Assembly: GCA_933228675.1 (NCBI GenBank)
Contig: OW121745.1
Coordinates: 963,346-1,027,345, forward strand
From: Stomorhina lunata
Taxonomy: Eukaryota; Arthropoda; Insecta; Diptera; Rhiniidae
Length of the DNA stretch: 64,000 nucleotides
Direction of reading: 5' to 3'
Under the pieces are notes generated by a model that had not been told where the DNA came from, did no database searches, and saw only the letters and a list, made by a program, of their open reading frames with translations. Below are positions 24,490 to 40,335 of the stretch, piece after piece; positions within the stretch are counted from its first letter, which is position 1; every line of letters begins with the position of its first letter. Made by a program: the position numbers and the translations under genes.

Positions 24490-27400
24490 TCTATATATAT
24501 AAAATATGGAAAATTCGGCCTCTATGGGGGTAAAAAGGGGTAAAAAAGGGAAAAATTGGTAATGCTGTATCTCCGGAAGTAAACGTCATAGGCCCAAAAT
24601 TGAAATTGCGTTGGGATAAGCTGCAAAAATAAGTAGACACGTGGTTGGTACTTTTTAGCAGATGGGACAAATAGGGGGTAAAAAGGGTAAAAATGAAATG
24701 TTGGTACTTTTTTAAACCCATGTGTATCTTTTGAACCAATCAACAGAGTAACAAAATTCAAAACGGAGCCGGTAAACAAGAAAAAAATATTAGACACGTG
24801 TTTGGTACTTTTTTGATTCAGGGTTCAAAAAGGGGGAAAAGCGGGGAAAAAAATTTAGGGTAGGTCCATTTTTCTTTTTCTGTGTATTTGACTTGAACCA
24901 ATAAAGCTACCAATAAAATTTATAGGGAGGTCGATTGCCCAGTACAAAATATTAAATACGTGTTTGGTACTTTTTTCAATTAAAAGGGTAAAAAAGGGAA
25001 AAATCGGTAACATTATATCTTCTTAACCAACAGCGATAGAAGCAAAAATTAAATTGGCTTGAGATTAGCACTAAAAATTAAGGGACACGTGTTCGGTACT
25101 TTTTTGAAAATCGGCCGCCTAGCGGGCAAAACAGGGTAGAAAAGGGAGAAATTAGTAACATCATATCTCCGAAACCAACATAGACAGAAACAAAGTTGAA
25201 ATTGGATTTGAATCGCCTACAAAAATAAGGGGACACGTGTTTGGTACTTTTTTGAAAATGGCACTAATAAGGATAAAAAAGGGTAAAAACTATATTTTGG
25301 TACTTTTTTTAACCCATATATATCTTTTGAACTAATAAACAAAGAAACATATTTTATACCGCAACCGATAGATATTAAAAAAGAACTAAATAACTATTTG
25401 GTACTTTTGCGATTAATGGGGTACAAAAGGGTAAAAAAAGGGAAAATAGTCAAGGATAGGTTTTTTGCTTTTTAGCCATGGATATCTTTAAGGCTAATGA
25501 AGCCAGAAGTATAATTTATTGACTGGTCGATGGACATTGGTACTTTTTTTTAATTTTGGGGGTAAAAATCGGTAAAGTATATCTTCTAAACCAAAAGTGG
25601 TAGAAACAAAAACTAAATTGGTCTGAGATTGCCACTTAAAATTAAGGAACACATGTTCGGTACTTTTTTGAAGTTCAACCTCTTAGAAGGTAAAACAGGG
25701 TAGAAAAGGGAGAAATTAGTAACATCATATCTCCGAAACCAACATCGATGCAAACAAAGTTGAAATTGGATTTGAATCGGCTAGGAAAATAAGGAGACAC
25801 GTGCTTGGTACTTTTTTGGAAATGGCATTAATAAGGATAAAAAAGGGTAAAAACTATATTTTGGTACTTTTTTCAACTAATATGTATCTTTTGAACTAAT
25901 AAACATAGAAACACAATTTATATCGCAACAGATAGATATTAAAAAACAATTAAAAACGTATTTGGTACTTTTGCGATTAATGGGGTACAAAAGGGTAAAA
26001 AAGGGAAAATATTTAAGGGTAGGTTTTTTGTTTTTAGCTATGGATATCTTTTAGGCTAATGAAGCCAGAAGTATAATTTATTGACTGGTCGATTGACAAA
26101 GAAAAAATAAAATACATTTTTGGTACTTTTTTTAATTTTGGGGGTAAAAAAATATATCTTCTAAATCAAAAGTGATAGAAACAAAAACTAAATTAGTCTG
26201 AGATCAGCACCTAAAATTAAGGGACACGTGTTCGGTACTTTTTTGAAATTCGACCTTTTAAAGGGTAAAACATGGTAGAAAAGGGAGAAATTAGTAACAT
26301 CATATCTCCGAAACTAACACCGATGCAAACGAAGTTTAAATTGGATTTGAATCGGATAAAAAAATAAATGGCCACGTATTTGGTACTATTTCAAAAATGG
26401 TACTAATAAGAATAAAAAAGGGTAAAAACTATATTTTGGTACTTTTTTAACCCATATATATCTTTTGAACTAATAAACATAGAAACATAATTTATATCGC
26501 AACTGATAGGCATTAAAAAACTATTAAATACGTATTTGGTACTTTTGCGATTAATGTGGGACGAAAGGGTAAAAAAAAGGGGAAAATATTCAAGAGTAGG
26601 TTTTTTGCTTTTTAGCTAAGAATATCTTTTCAGCTAATGAAGCCAGAAGCATAATTTATTGGCAGGTAAATTGACACTGAAAAAAGTAAAATAAGTGTCT
26701 GGTACTTTTTTAATTTTGGGGGTAAAAATCGGTAAAAATATATCTTCTTAGCCAAAAGTGATAGAAACAACAACTAAATCGGTCTAAAATCGGCACTTTA
26801 AATTAAGGGACATGTATTCGGTACTTTTTTCTTTAATTCGGCCGTTTTGGGGTTAAAACAGGGAAAAATGGGAAATATTAGTAACGTCATATCTCCGAAA
26901 TTCAAAACGATAGGAATAGAGTTGAAATTTGCTTCGGATGGGCTGAAAAAAAATGAGAAATGTATTTGGTACTTTTTTGAATATGGTACTAATAAGGGTA
27001 AAAAAGGGCAAAAACTATATTTTGGTACTTTTTTTGAACCCATACGTATCTTTTAAAATAACAAACATAGAGAAACAGTAAACGTCACAATTGATAAGTA
27101 ACAAAGAATTATTAGACACGTATTTGGTACTTTTACGATAATTGAGGTAAAAAAGATAAAAACTGGGAAATATTCAAGGGTAGGTTTTTAACTAATGAAG
27201 CCAGAACTATAATTTACAGACGGGTGGATTCATATTGAAAAAGTAAATTGAAAAAAATTGAAATAGAAAATGGATAAATTAGTAACATCATATCTCCGAA
27301 ATTTACATTGTTGGAAACAAAGTTGAAATTGGATTTGGATCATCTTGCAAAAAAAGGGGACACGAGTTTTTTACTTTTTTGGAAATGGAACTAATAAGGG

Positions 27401-28994
27401 AGAAAAAGGGAAAAAACTATATTTTGGTACTTTATTAACCCTATAAGTATCTCTTGAACTAATAAACATAAATACTCTATTTACATCACAATTGATAAGG
27501 ACTAACAAAAATTAAGAAGGTGCTTGGCGCTTTTACGATAAATGAGGCACAAAAGAGTAAAAACTATGAATATCATTTAAACAAATAAAGCCAGAAGTAT
27601 AATTTACAGACTGGTCTATTCACATTGCAGAAGTATAAGACACGCGATTGATTCCTTTTTTTAATTTTTGGAGTAAAAAGGGGGAAAATTGGTAACGTTA
27701 TATCTCATAAATCAAAAGTGATAGAAACAAAGATTAAATTGGTCTATGATCAGCTTTAAAAATTAAAGGACACGGGTTCGGTATTTTTTTTTTAATTTGG
27801 CCGCTTATGGTTAAAACAGGCTAGAAAATGAATAAATCATATAATCGGCTAGAAAAAGAAAGGGACATGTGTTCTGTACTTTTTTTGGAAATGGCACTAA
27901 TAAGGGCAAAAAGGGTAAAAACTATATTTTTGTACTTTTTTTTAACCCATACGTATCTTTTGAACTTATAAACATAAAGACTCACTTTATGCCACAATCA
28001 ATAAGTATTAACAAAATATTAAACATGTGCTTGGTACTTTTACGATAAATGGGGTTCAAAGAGGTGAAAACGGGAAAATATTCACTTAAGCTAATGAAGT
28101 CAGAAGTATAAATTAGAGATGTGTCAATCAAAGGGGTAAAAAAGGGAAAAATCGTTGACATTATATCTTCTAAACCTAATGGATGGAAACAAACACTAAA
28201 ATGGTCTAAGATCAGCCCTAAAAATTAAGGGACTTTTCAGTACTTTTTGCAAATTAAACAGTTTTGGGGTTAAAATAGGGTAGAAAATAAAAACATTAGT
28301 AAAGTTATATCTCTGATACCAATATCGACAGAAAAAAAATTTAAATTGGATTTAGATCGAATAGAAAAATAAAAAGTCATTTTTTTAGTAGGTACTTTTC
28401 GTAAATGAGCTAAAAAAGGGAATAAAAAGGATAAAAACTAAATTTTGGTACTTTTTTGACCCATATATAAGTTTTGAATCAATTATTATAGAAACAAAAT
28501 TTATACCGCAATCGAAAATAACAAAAACGGGTCAAAAATTTAAAGATAGGTTTTTTCCTTTTAAACTGTGCATGTTGTTTAAATCAATAAAATAATAAAT
28601 AAATCAATGATTTATGGACTGTTCTATTGACATTGAAGAAATATGTGATAGGTGTTTGGTATTTTTTTCAATTAACAAAAATGGAGTTAAGATCAGCAAT
28701 AAAAATAATAGGACATGTATCCGGATTTTTTTGATTTGGCTGATCAGGGGTAAACAACGGGTAAAAAAAGGAAACTTGTGAAATATTCAAAATCAAAAGC
28801 GACAAGAACAAAAATAAGGGAGGCGTGTGTAGTACTTTTTTGAAAATGTAGAGGGTAGGTACTTATTTTATCCTATATGTATCTTAAGAACCAATAAGTA
28901 TTTAATTTAATTTATATCGGAATTGATAAATAAGTGAAAAAGTTATTTTGGTAAATTTTGTAACTTTGTCAATTCAAATGGTGCCGCTAACGAA

Positions 28995-28997
<3 letters not shown>
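24490..28997 (+). mobile_element. Helitron copy B, tandem to copy A
   Basis: The start TCTATATATATAAAATATGG follows A (24489). From GGCCTCTA (24518) onward the text tracks copy A closely for its whole length, but it lacks about 600 bp, having three rather than four 585-bp blocks. The 3' hairpin is cut at CGCTAACGAAGTA (28985-28997), where TA repeat begins, so the CTAG end is lost. No coding capacity. Confidence 0.82.

Positions 28998-29047
<50 letters not shown>
28998..29047. repeat. (TA)n microsatellite
   Basis: About 25 TA units between the broken end of Helitron B and the 3' end of a LINE. It could be the simple-repeat tail of the LINE or part of the Helitron target. Confidence 0.95.
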
Positions 29048-29049
<2 letters not shown>

Positions 29050-29360
29050 GTCCTTTAATTCCTGGTGGAACATAGGGCCTCAACAAATGTTGTCCATGTA
29101 AGTTTATCGGTAGTCATCACTTTCATCTCGTTCCATGATACACCGAACTCCCTCAGCTCGTTCTCACTTTGGCGTCTCCACGTGTTTGCAGGTCTACCAG
29201 ACCTCCTGGAACCTTGAGGATTATATTCAATAGTTTGACGATTTATATCAGTGGCCGCTTTTTTCAATGTGTGTCCTAGCCAGCCATATTTTCTAGTGCG
29301 TATGCTTATTTGTAGCGGGTCCTGAGCGGTGCTCAGCCATAGGTCTTCATTAGTGATTGT
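29048..29360 (-). pseudogene. RTE-like LINE, C-terminal fragment with tail
   Basis: The frame running leftward from about 29358 to the stop at 29055-29057 reads NEDLWLSTAQDPLQ, RTRKYGWLGHTLKKA, YNPQGSRRSGRP, NTWRRQ and FVEALCSTRN. This is the conserved C-terminal tail after the reverse transcriptase in RTE-type LINE proteins. It is uninterrupted over ~100 residues, but everything upstream (endonuclease, RT) is absent, as expected from 5' truncation on insertion. Only a short 3' UTR (AGGACTAA) lies between the stop and (TA)n, matching the simple-repeat tails of this clade. It may be the same family as the fragment at 17892-18337. Confidence 0.85.
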
Positions 29361-29438
29361 GAAAAAAAATTTTAAAATTTTAAGAAAATTTTAAGTATAC
29401 GTCATAAGCACCGATTAACAAAAGCTTGTAGACTGTTC

Positions 29439-31214
29439 ATTAGAGCGTCTCGACTTATATGGGGAAAAAATAAAGTTCGCCGTACACCATCGAATATAAA
29501 GCATTGCTATGAGGTAGTTTCGAAAAAAAAATTTTAATTTTTTAATTTTTTTTAATTTTTTTTAATTTTTTAATTTTTTTTAATTTTCGAAGTGTGATAT
29601 ATCGATGTTTTTGTCCCGAGGAGGCCAACATTTTTCTTTAATAGTCATTATTCTAAGGTATCCGGTTCTAGTATTTATCTATCAGACACCTGTTCTTACC
29701 ACCCTAATGTACCACCCTAATATCAGAAAATTAAAGCTCTTAAAAAATCGTTAAACTTTTACAAAGGAAGTTTTTCGATTTTTCAAACCGATCTATTACA
29801 AACAAGGAATTTCTTATTTTGCCGCACATAGGGATCGCCAAAATACATTTTTCGTTATATCTTCGCCATTTAATCATTGACCTTAAATACATTCTTCTAC
29901 ATAGTACCTACCCAAGATATCTTAACTCATACAACAAGAATTATAAAAATTTAAAATCTTTTAATCAATTATGTTTTGAAAAGACTCAAGTTTGCTGTAT
30001 TTTTGAGGGCTCTCAAGTTCTGAAAAAATGTGGCCCATGCGTTGCACACCAGTGACAGCCATGGCAGATTAATATACTACATGAACAAAACGTTCAGTGT
30101 TTTGTTAAAGGCATCGATAAGCTATGAAAATAATTAAGTTTAGTTTTATAATCATTGACCTCAAGTACATTCTTCTAGTAATTTTTTTTTTTGATAATAA
30201 TCATTGATCTCAGATATCCGTTCTAGTATTTATTTAAAATAATGAAAAAATATCATGTAAAAATTCACAGTGTAAATACCCAAACAGTCTCTTAGTTTGT
30301 CTTGCTGTTCGTTTTATACACGAAATAATTGTTTGAATTTCGTCTGTGTCTGTATAACATTTAATCGTGTTGTGTCTATTTTAATTATAAACTATTAAAA
30401 ATTAATTTAAATAAACAACAGCCTCCCGAACTCTCCGCTTTTATTTTATCCGCCATTCTGGTTCTTGTGAAATCCAACCTCAAGCAATTCCAATAGATGA
30501 TATATCTTGGGTTCATCAATTGCCGGATGACGTTCAACAAATGCTTCGTCTGCCCATAGAAAATATCGTTTACTTTTTTCACCCGTCCACAATTTCAGAA
30601 TTTTTTTGACTGAGCCGCCATGCTTGCAATTCTTAATGCAAGAACTGCTGGAAGCATTACAGTTTTCCAAAGATGTAATCGAAATACCAGGTAACATAAG
30701 GAAAATACTTTCTGTTGATACTTTTATTTACTAAACTTAATTATTTTCACAGCTTATCGATGCCTTTAACAAAACACTGAACGTTTTTTCATGTAGTACA
30801 TTAATCTGCCATGGCTGTCACTGGTGAGAAACGCATGGGCCACATTTTTTCAGAACTTGAGAGCCCTCATAAATACAGCAAACTTGAATCTTTTCAAAAC
30901 ATAATTGATTAAAAGATTTTAAATTTTTATAATTCTTGTTGTATGAGTTAAGATATCTTGGGTAGGTACTATGTAGAAGAATGTATTTAAGGTCAATGAT
31001 TAATACCGCAAAACATTGGCCTTCGTTAGACAAAAACATCGATATATTACACTTTAAGATCCGACAGTAAATGGCGAAGATATAACGAAAAATGTATTTT
31101 GGCGACCCCAATGTGCAACGAAAAAAATTAAAAAAAATTTTTTCGAAACTACCTCATAGCAATGCTTTATATTCGATGGTGTATGGCGAATTTTATTTTT
31201 TCGAGACGCCCTAA
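29439..31214. repeat. Large inverted repeat with ~480-700-bp arms
   Basis: Sequence 29439-30135 reappears inverted at 30735-31214. Shared landmarks are GCGTCTCG, ACACCATCGAATATAAAGC, TTTTCGTTATATCTTCGCC, CCTACCCAAGATATCTTAAC and GCATCGATAAGCT. The left arm is longer, with an extra ~230 bp (29590-29820). The central ~600 bp is not repeated. The ends have no clear target duplication. It may be a fold-back transposon or two opposed copies of one repeat. Copies of the arm yield two look-alike ~80-residue frames that I do not consider genes. Confidence 0.8.
30446..30697 (-). other. Unassigned 83-codon frame in palindrome centre
   Basis: This open frame lies in the unique centre of the inverted repeat. 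It includes a Cys-containing stretch (NCKHGGSVKKILK) and an acidic/hydrophobic end (EPKIYHLLELLE). I do not recognise it. Its position is where a cargo gene or transposase remnant would be, but composition alone does not prove coding. Confidence 0.25.
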
Positions 31215-31513
31215 TGTACATATGTCTAAAATTGGGGGTATGACTTTTGAACATAGTGATTGCTCATTATTTGCGACATATAATAAGTATATTTAAATTA
31301 AGTTGTAGGTAATCTTTTTGTGAATTATGCAAAATACAACTCATTACAATGGTATCCGATTAAAACCATACATATACATATGTATAAAAATCTAACTGAA
31401 CCTATAGGTTAATATATTAATTATATACAATTGCATATATTGGTACTAATTCTGCCTACTAAATTCACAGACATTCAAGATTAACCATGTACTTTTCCTA
31501 TAAGAAAAACATA

Positions 31514-34153
31514 TCGTCGTCTTAACATGCAAACCAGCTAACTCCCTTTCAGTAAATTTTACAGGAGAGACATAAAACTTCCTATGTAACATATTTGCAA
31601 CTATAGAAGAAAAACAAAAATATAGTTGGTTTATTTTATGGTATTCTACATCCATGACTTCAATCTATAAGAATAAATATGGTAATTACGGAGTTATAAC
31701 CGATTTTGTAACTTAGCAGCTTTTCTTACATCGATTTAAAATATTATGGTGGATATAGCAGGTTTTCTTTTTTAATTTCAAAAGTACGTTTTATTACAAA
31801 AATCCATGTTATAACACTAAAAATTAAAAATAATAATAAAATAATTGTAGCTAAGTGGAATTTAACAAAAAAAATATTTTCAAGAAACCCAAATAGTAAC
31901 AAAAGAACTAATGCTAACAGTACAATACATAGCTCTTTAAAGAAGCTCGCTGTTATGTATTTTTAAATTTATTCATGAGGTAAGTTATCATAAAAGCGGT
32001 AATCTTCTGGAAGTGATCTCTTTAAATGTTGTAAGTCCTCAAACTTTTTGACAGTAATCTTTCTTCGATTTTCGTAGAGGTTTAGAAGTTGAGAAAAGGA
32101 TTTGGGAACTATTTGAGATGATTTTCTTTGAGGCAACTTTTGCCACTCCTCAGTATATCTTAACTTAAAAAGTATTTCACCATTTGGGTTATATTGTAAT
32201 GCACGAATATCAGTGACTTTCGCATTACCTTTGTTGCGCCCAGGTCGGATACTTTTGAAGAACTACACAGCATAAAATTTTTTGAAAAACGAGTAGTTTA
32301 GGTAATTTAAATTGTATGGCTTTGGTCAACCTTTTGGACAACCTTTTCAATTAAATTCACCCATATGCTCGCAAACTCTTCGGAGCCTAGCCTCCTTCGG
32401 TTTCGTTCCATAAGAAACAGTGTCCGTTTCTATCTTTTAAATTGTAAAATGTTAGATTATGTACCTGTAATTTTGTTCTATAATACAAACTACTAATTTT
32501 TGACTTAGGAGCCATCAGAACTGCTTGCATATCAACAGTAAATATGACATTTTTATCACTTTTGTCTCTTTCTTTTTCTCTCATAGCCTCTTCCTTTTTC
32601 TGTTGGTGCTCTAAATATTCTTTTTCCGCTAAATTTCCAACTTTAAACAATGAACATTTTTCGCATTGGTCCTTTTTTGGAATGTATATAGCCACATTTT
32701 TTGCGTCGAAAGCATTACAAAATGCAGCAATAGAAAGACTCCGCACATCACGACTTTTGCACCAATCCTTTTTATAAAACTTGTAAAGGGACATTTTTGT
32801 TTTTCCACTCTGGTTGTAAATATTTTTTTGTGGATGTGGCGCGACAGTAATGGGACTCCATAGTAGGCAGAGAATCCAATAATCGATTTAGCTCTTTGCG
32901 ATCCTTAGCGTAGAGAGTAGAGGAAACTTTTTGGGTAACCGAACAACGGGCGGCTACGACAGAACTACTGGAGTCTTCAGAAAGTATTTGTTCATTTGAA
33001 GCATACTCCATCTTCCAATACCGAGGGTATTAAGAAACATAGTTCTGCATACTTTGCTTCGATTTTCTTGTTTCTTTAGATAATATATGAAGGACTGATG
33101 TCTCCTAGACCCTTGATCAGATTTTTTTCCCCGATATCTTTTTATTGGAACTGATGTTACAAGTCCTGTAATGTATACCTTTTTTTCTTTCCAGTTCATT
33201 TCCCAAAAGTTTTTAAAGATATATTTTCTGCCATCTTCTGTAAAAGTCCCACATATAAAAGTACAACGTTCCGTTTGTCTGCAGTTGCACCTTTGTTTTA
33301 TAATTTTTGGTTTTTTCGGCACTTCATAGTCCCATGTTTCTTTTTTTCGTTTACCCAAATATCTTTTACCAGACTTTCTCAATTTTTTGTTTTTCTCTGC
33401 TAACCAATTAGACTTCTGCGTTTGTGATCTTTTACTTCTTTTCTTGCTCTTTTCAGGGTAGTTACTATCAGTTTCAAAATCTGAATTTATGTCATAAGGA
33501 ACTAAACCCGTTAGTCCACTATTGGCAATTGTCAGATCTTCATAATCACTTGTTATTGGTGAAATTAAAATGGCAGAACCCCGTTTATCTGGAACATCTG
33601 CAACTGTAAGTTTCAAGTCAAAACCATTGTAATAAAACTCCGTTTCTTCATAATTTTTCGTCTAAACTGAATTAAATAACGCCCACCAAGTCAAACAAAC
33701 ATACATATGTACCCTTAATTTGAAAAATGTTCCAATAATTCACACAAATTTAACCGAATTTCAAAAAATTTCAAGCCTTCACTAAAAATCACAAAAAATA
33801 AAATATAATTTTTCGCCAAAATTCAACGGTGTCTAAGAAAAATTAAGTTTTTTAAATTAAACTGACAATTCACTAGAGTGTTGCCCATATTACGATAAAA
33901 AAGCAGCTAATTTGGAGTTTTTAATTAACAAAAAAAAAGAATATCAATGTTATGGATTTAGCAGTTTTTCTTACAAAAAATTTTCTATGCGTGGATTTAG
34001 CAGTTTTTCTCATCAGACCTTTTTACATACTTTAAAACTCCAATAGAAGAAAAATTATACGTTGGTAGATGCGTCATTCCATTCTCTACCGAACGGCATC
34101 AAAACCTCACTTTGCCTAAAAAGTGGATATAGGTTTGCATGTTAAGACGACGA
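31514..34153 (-). mobile_element. DUF7869-type DNA transposon with 22-bp TIRs
   Basis: The left end TCGTCGTCTTAACATGCAAA (31514 on) is repeated exactly in inverse orientation at the right end (34132-34153), 22 bp in all. The 4-bp CATA lies directly outside both (31510-31513 and 34154-34157), a clear target duplication. Near both ends are repeated GGATTTAGCAGTTTTTCTTA-like motifs. The interior carries a frameshifted gene on the minus strand. A 4-bp duplication is compatible with the Sola superfamily among others; I cannot assign the superfamily from sequence alone. Confidence 0.85.
31969..33664 (-). pseudogene. DUF7869-like transposase, broken
   Basis: Consecutive minus-strand frames make up one protein family. 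33664-32954 is a basic N-terminal region followed by a Cys cluster (CNCRQTERCTFIC) and a stretch ending near RTMFLNTLGIGRWSM. 33011-32772 has SLPTMESHYCRATSTKKYL. 32794-32387 has IPKKDQCEKCSLF and TVDMQAVLMAPKS, then YYRTKLQVHNLTFYNLKD. A last piece down to the stop at 31969-31971 has KVTDIRALQYNPNGEI and DYRFYDNLPHE. These are hallmarks of the insect DUF7869 transposon-derived proteins. At least three frame changes are present, and part of the presumed catalytic region between about 32240 and 32387 is missing. No in-frame ATG is seen at the start; TTCAGTTTAG before 33664 could be a splice acceptor. The flanking TIRs and CATA duplication indicate that it served as transposase. Confidence 0.8.
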
Positions 34154-34157
34154 CATA

Positions 34158-34596
34158 CACGTATTTTAAAATGTTGTGATGTTTGTTAGTTGCCAGATAT
34201 AAAGTCAAGACACCGAAATCAGGATACAAAATTTTGAACAATATAGAACTTTTGCGTTTAACTTTTAAATGTATTTTAGGTTCAATTTATGCAAGTTTAA
34301 CATATCAAAATATAGGTAAGATTTCCGTGATTAACACAAAAAACAACTTAATAAAATTGAAAAAATTAATTTTGAAAATATCCTTTCAAAATCTATATAC
34401 AATATCAATCAATTAAAGAGTCTTGGTATACCCTTAGAGCAAAAGGCTTGCCAAATTGAAAGAACAATACTTTTCAAATATTATTTCTGAAGTATTTATC
34501 TAACTTTATAACAATCTAAAGCATATATTGATCGACTGAAGAATTACTACCAAATGTAATTGCCATAAGTCTAACATAAACTACTTCTTGTTTTTT
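34158..34596. other. No recognisable feature
   Basis: AT-rich spacer between the DUF7869 transposon and the R3 copy. The 77-codon frame here has no family features. Confidence 0.4.
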
Positions 34597-36339
34597 TATA
34601 CCCTGCATCCGTTTGTAATTTTTATTAGTGATCTAGACCCCATAAAAATTATACCGATCGACTCAGAATCGGGAGGATTAAGCGATGTCCGTCTGTCTGT
34701 CTGTTGAAACCATGTTTGTGAAGCCCCTGGAGAATGGACCTACATGAATTATATATCAGATTTTAGGAATGAACGCTATTAAATTTCATCAAAATCGGTT
34801 TATAAACACCTGAAATATCGAAAAAATACAAAAAATTAGACGAAAACTTTAAAATTTTTGAATAACGAGAGAAAAAATATACTCATGGTGTACAAGTGAT
34901 AATATATTATATATCAGATTGTAGGAAATGGTTCCCAAACCATTTTATTAAGATCGGTCCATAAGCAACTGAGATATCGCCAAAACACCAAATATGATGT
35001 ATCGCAAATTGTCCAAAGTACGCATTAGAGAAAGTTTGTTGAAAAATTTAAATGCAGAAATAGCAAAAACCATCCTCCTCGAGCACGGACATACATAAAT
35101 TTTATATCAGATTTTAGGAAATTCCCCCGCCAAGCACGTTATTAAATTTTTTCAAAAGCGGTCCATAAACAACTTATATATCGCCAAAACACTACAGCAA
35201 ATTGCCCAAAGTACGTGTCTAAGAAATTTTGTTTACAATTTGTAAGTATTGTTTCAGCGATATCTCAGGTGTTTATGGACCGATTGTGATGAAATTTGAC
35301 AGCGTCATTTGCGGGAGGATTTCCTAAAAGCTGATATATAAACTCCACACATCTGATTGTGAATACCATTCAACTTGTACCGATCGACTCAGAATCGGCA
35401 GGAGAATTGATTTCGCGACGTCCGTCCGTCTGTCTGTTTGTCCGTCCGTCCATCTTCCTGTCTGTCCGTATGCCTTTTGAAGTCAAGTTTTTGGAGCAAT
35501 GATGAAATTCGGGGTGGGACGATATCCTAAAATTTTATGTAAAATGTATGTGGGTATACCTTCCAGGAGCTCCACAAATCTGGTTTTAGCAGACAGACAC
35601 ACTGCATTTATCATAATTTTGTGTCTGACTTTTGAGCATTATGATAATATTTGAGAATGTATTATATTTCAAATTATAGGTAATCTTCCTTGCAAGTGCA
35701 AAAAATGTAGCTAAGTACATGATTTGCATTCAAAAACTACATATGTATCTCACATATCAACGAAAATTTTGATTTTTTTATTGCAATTGGGAGAAATCTG
35801 TTCACGTTTGACAATTGCCCCCGTATATCTTCGCTGTGATGAAAAGCCTTTGCTTTGGGCGATGGACCTTGGCACGCTGGCTGTAAGGGCTGAAGCTCGT
35901 CGTTAATAAACCAAATTAGTATTAATATGTTTAATAAGATATTAGTTTCGAGAAAATAGATATATAAATGATAAGGTTAAAATGTTTTTGGATGTTTAGA
36001 AAGAATGCTGGTGAATAATAAAAAAATTTGTTCAAGTCTGTTGTTAATCCATCTTTTAAATACCCTACACTCATACAAATGTTTCTAAATCACTTTAGAA
36101 GATTGAGTTTGATATTTAAGATGAAAAAATCGTTGAATATATATTAAGTTTTTGAGATAATTAAAAACTCTAAAATTCAAATCATGTCGATTAGATGTAA
36201 AAGTTATCAAAAATTTAAATATTGAAATTTTGCTATTTTCAAATTAACTTTAGACGAATCACGAGACAGTCACAACAAAATGTTGAGCTTCCAGTAATTT
36301 CATCTCCTCTCTTCCAAACAAAAACAAATGGCCTCTTAG

Positions 36340-36480
36340 CTATATAGCCTTTTGGACCATGCTTTTTGTTTTGATTCGATTCAAATCCAAAACCTTCAAC
36401 TCCCCAGTGTTCAATTTCTTCTTCAGATGACGTCGCAACTCAGGCATGGCAATTTTATTGCCTTCCAGGACATACGTCAT
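36340..36480 (-). pseudogene. Gag-like N-terminal remnant
   Basis: A 46-codon minus-strand frame starts at the ATG at 36478-36480, about 50 bp after the PBS, where a retrotransposon gag would begin. It has a basic helical stretch (MPELRRHLKKKLNTGELK) and ends at a stop at 36340-36342. I do not recognise the family. Position is the main support. Confidence 0.4.
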
Positions 36481-36526
36481 CTTCCGAAGAGATTGTCCAC
36501 TGGTATTAAGCAATTTTTTTTAAAAA

Positions 36527-36544
36527 GCCGCACGTTGGGCGCCA
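36527..36544 (-). promoter_or_regulatory. Primer-binding site, tRNA-Lys type
   Basis: The minus strand reads TGGCGCCCAACGTGCGGC, one base different from the site at 61034-61051. It lies 3 nt after the LTR end, as expected for reverse-transcription priming. Confidence 0.75.
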
Positions 36545-36547
36545 AAT

Positions 36548-40335
<3,788 letters not shown>

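Noticed and set aside
19326..27056. Numerous 65-90-codon frames on both strands
   Set aside because: They are readings of the ~150-bp Helitron monomers and recur with each monomer. There is no domain and no consistent start.
30818..31111. 97-codon frame and its look-alike at 29819-30055
   Set aside because: They are the two arms of the palindrome read in opposite directions. Identical peptides come from duplication, not selection.
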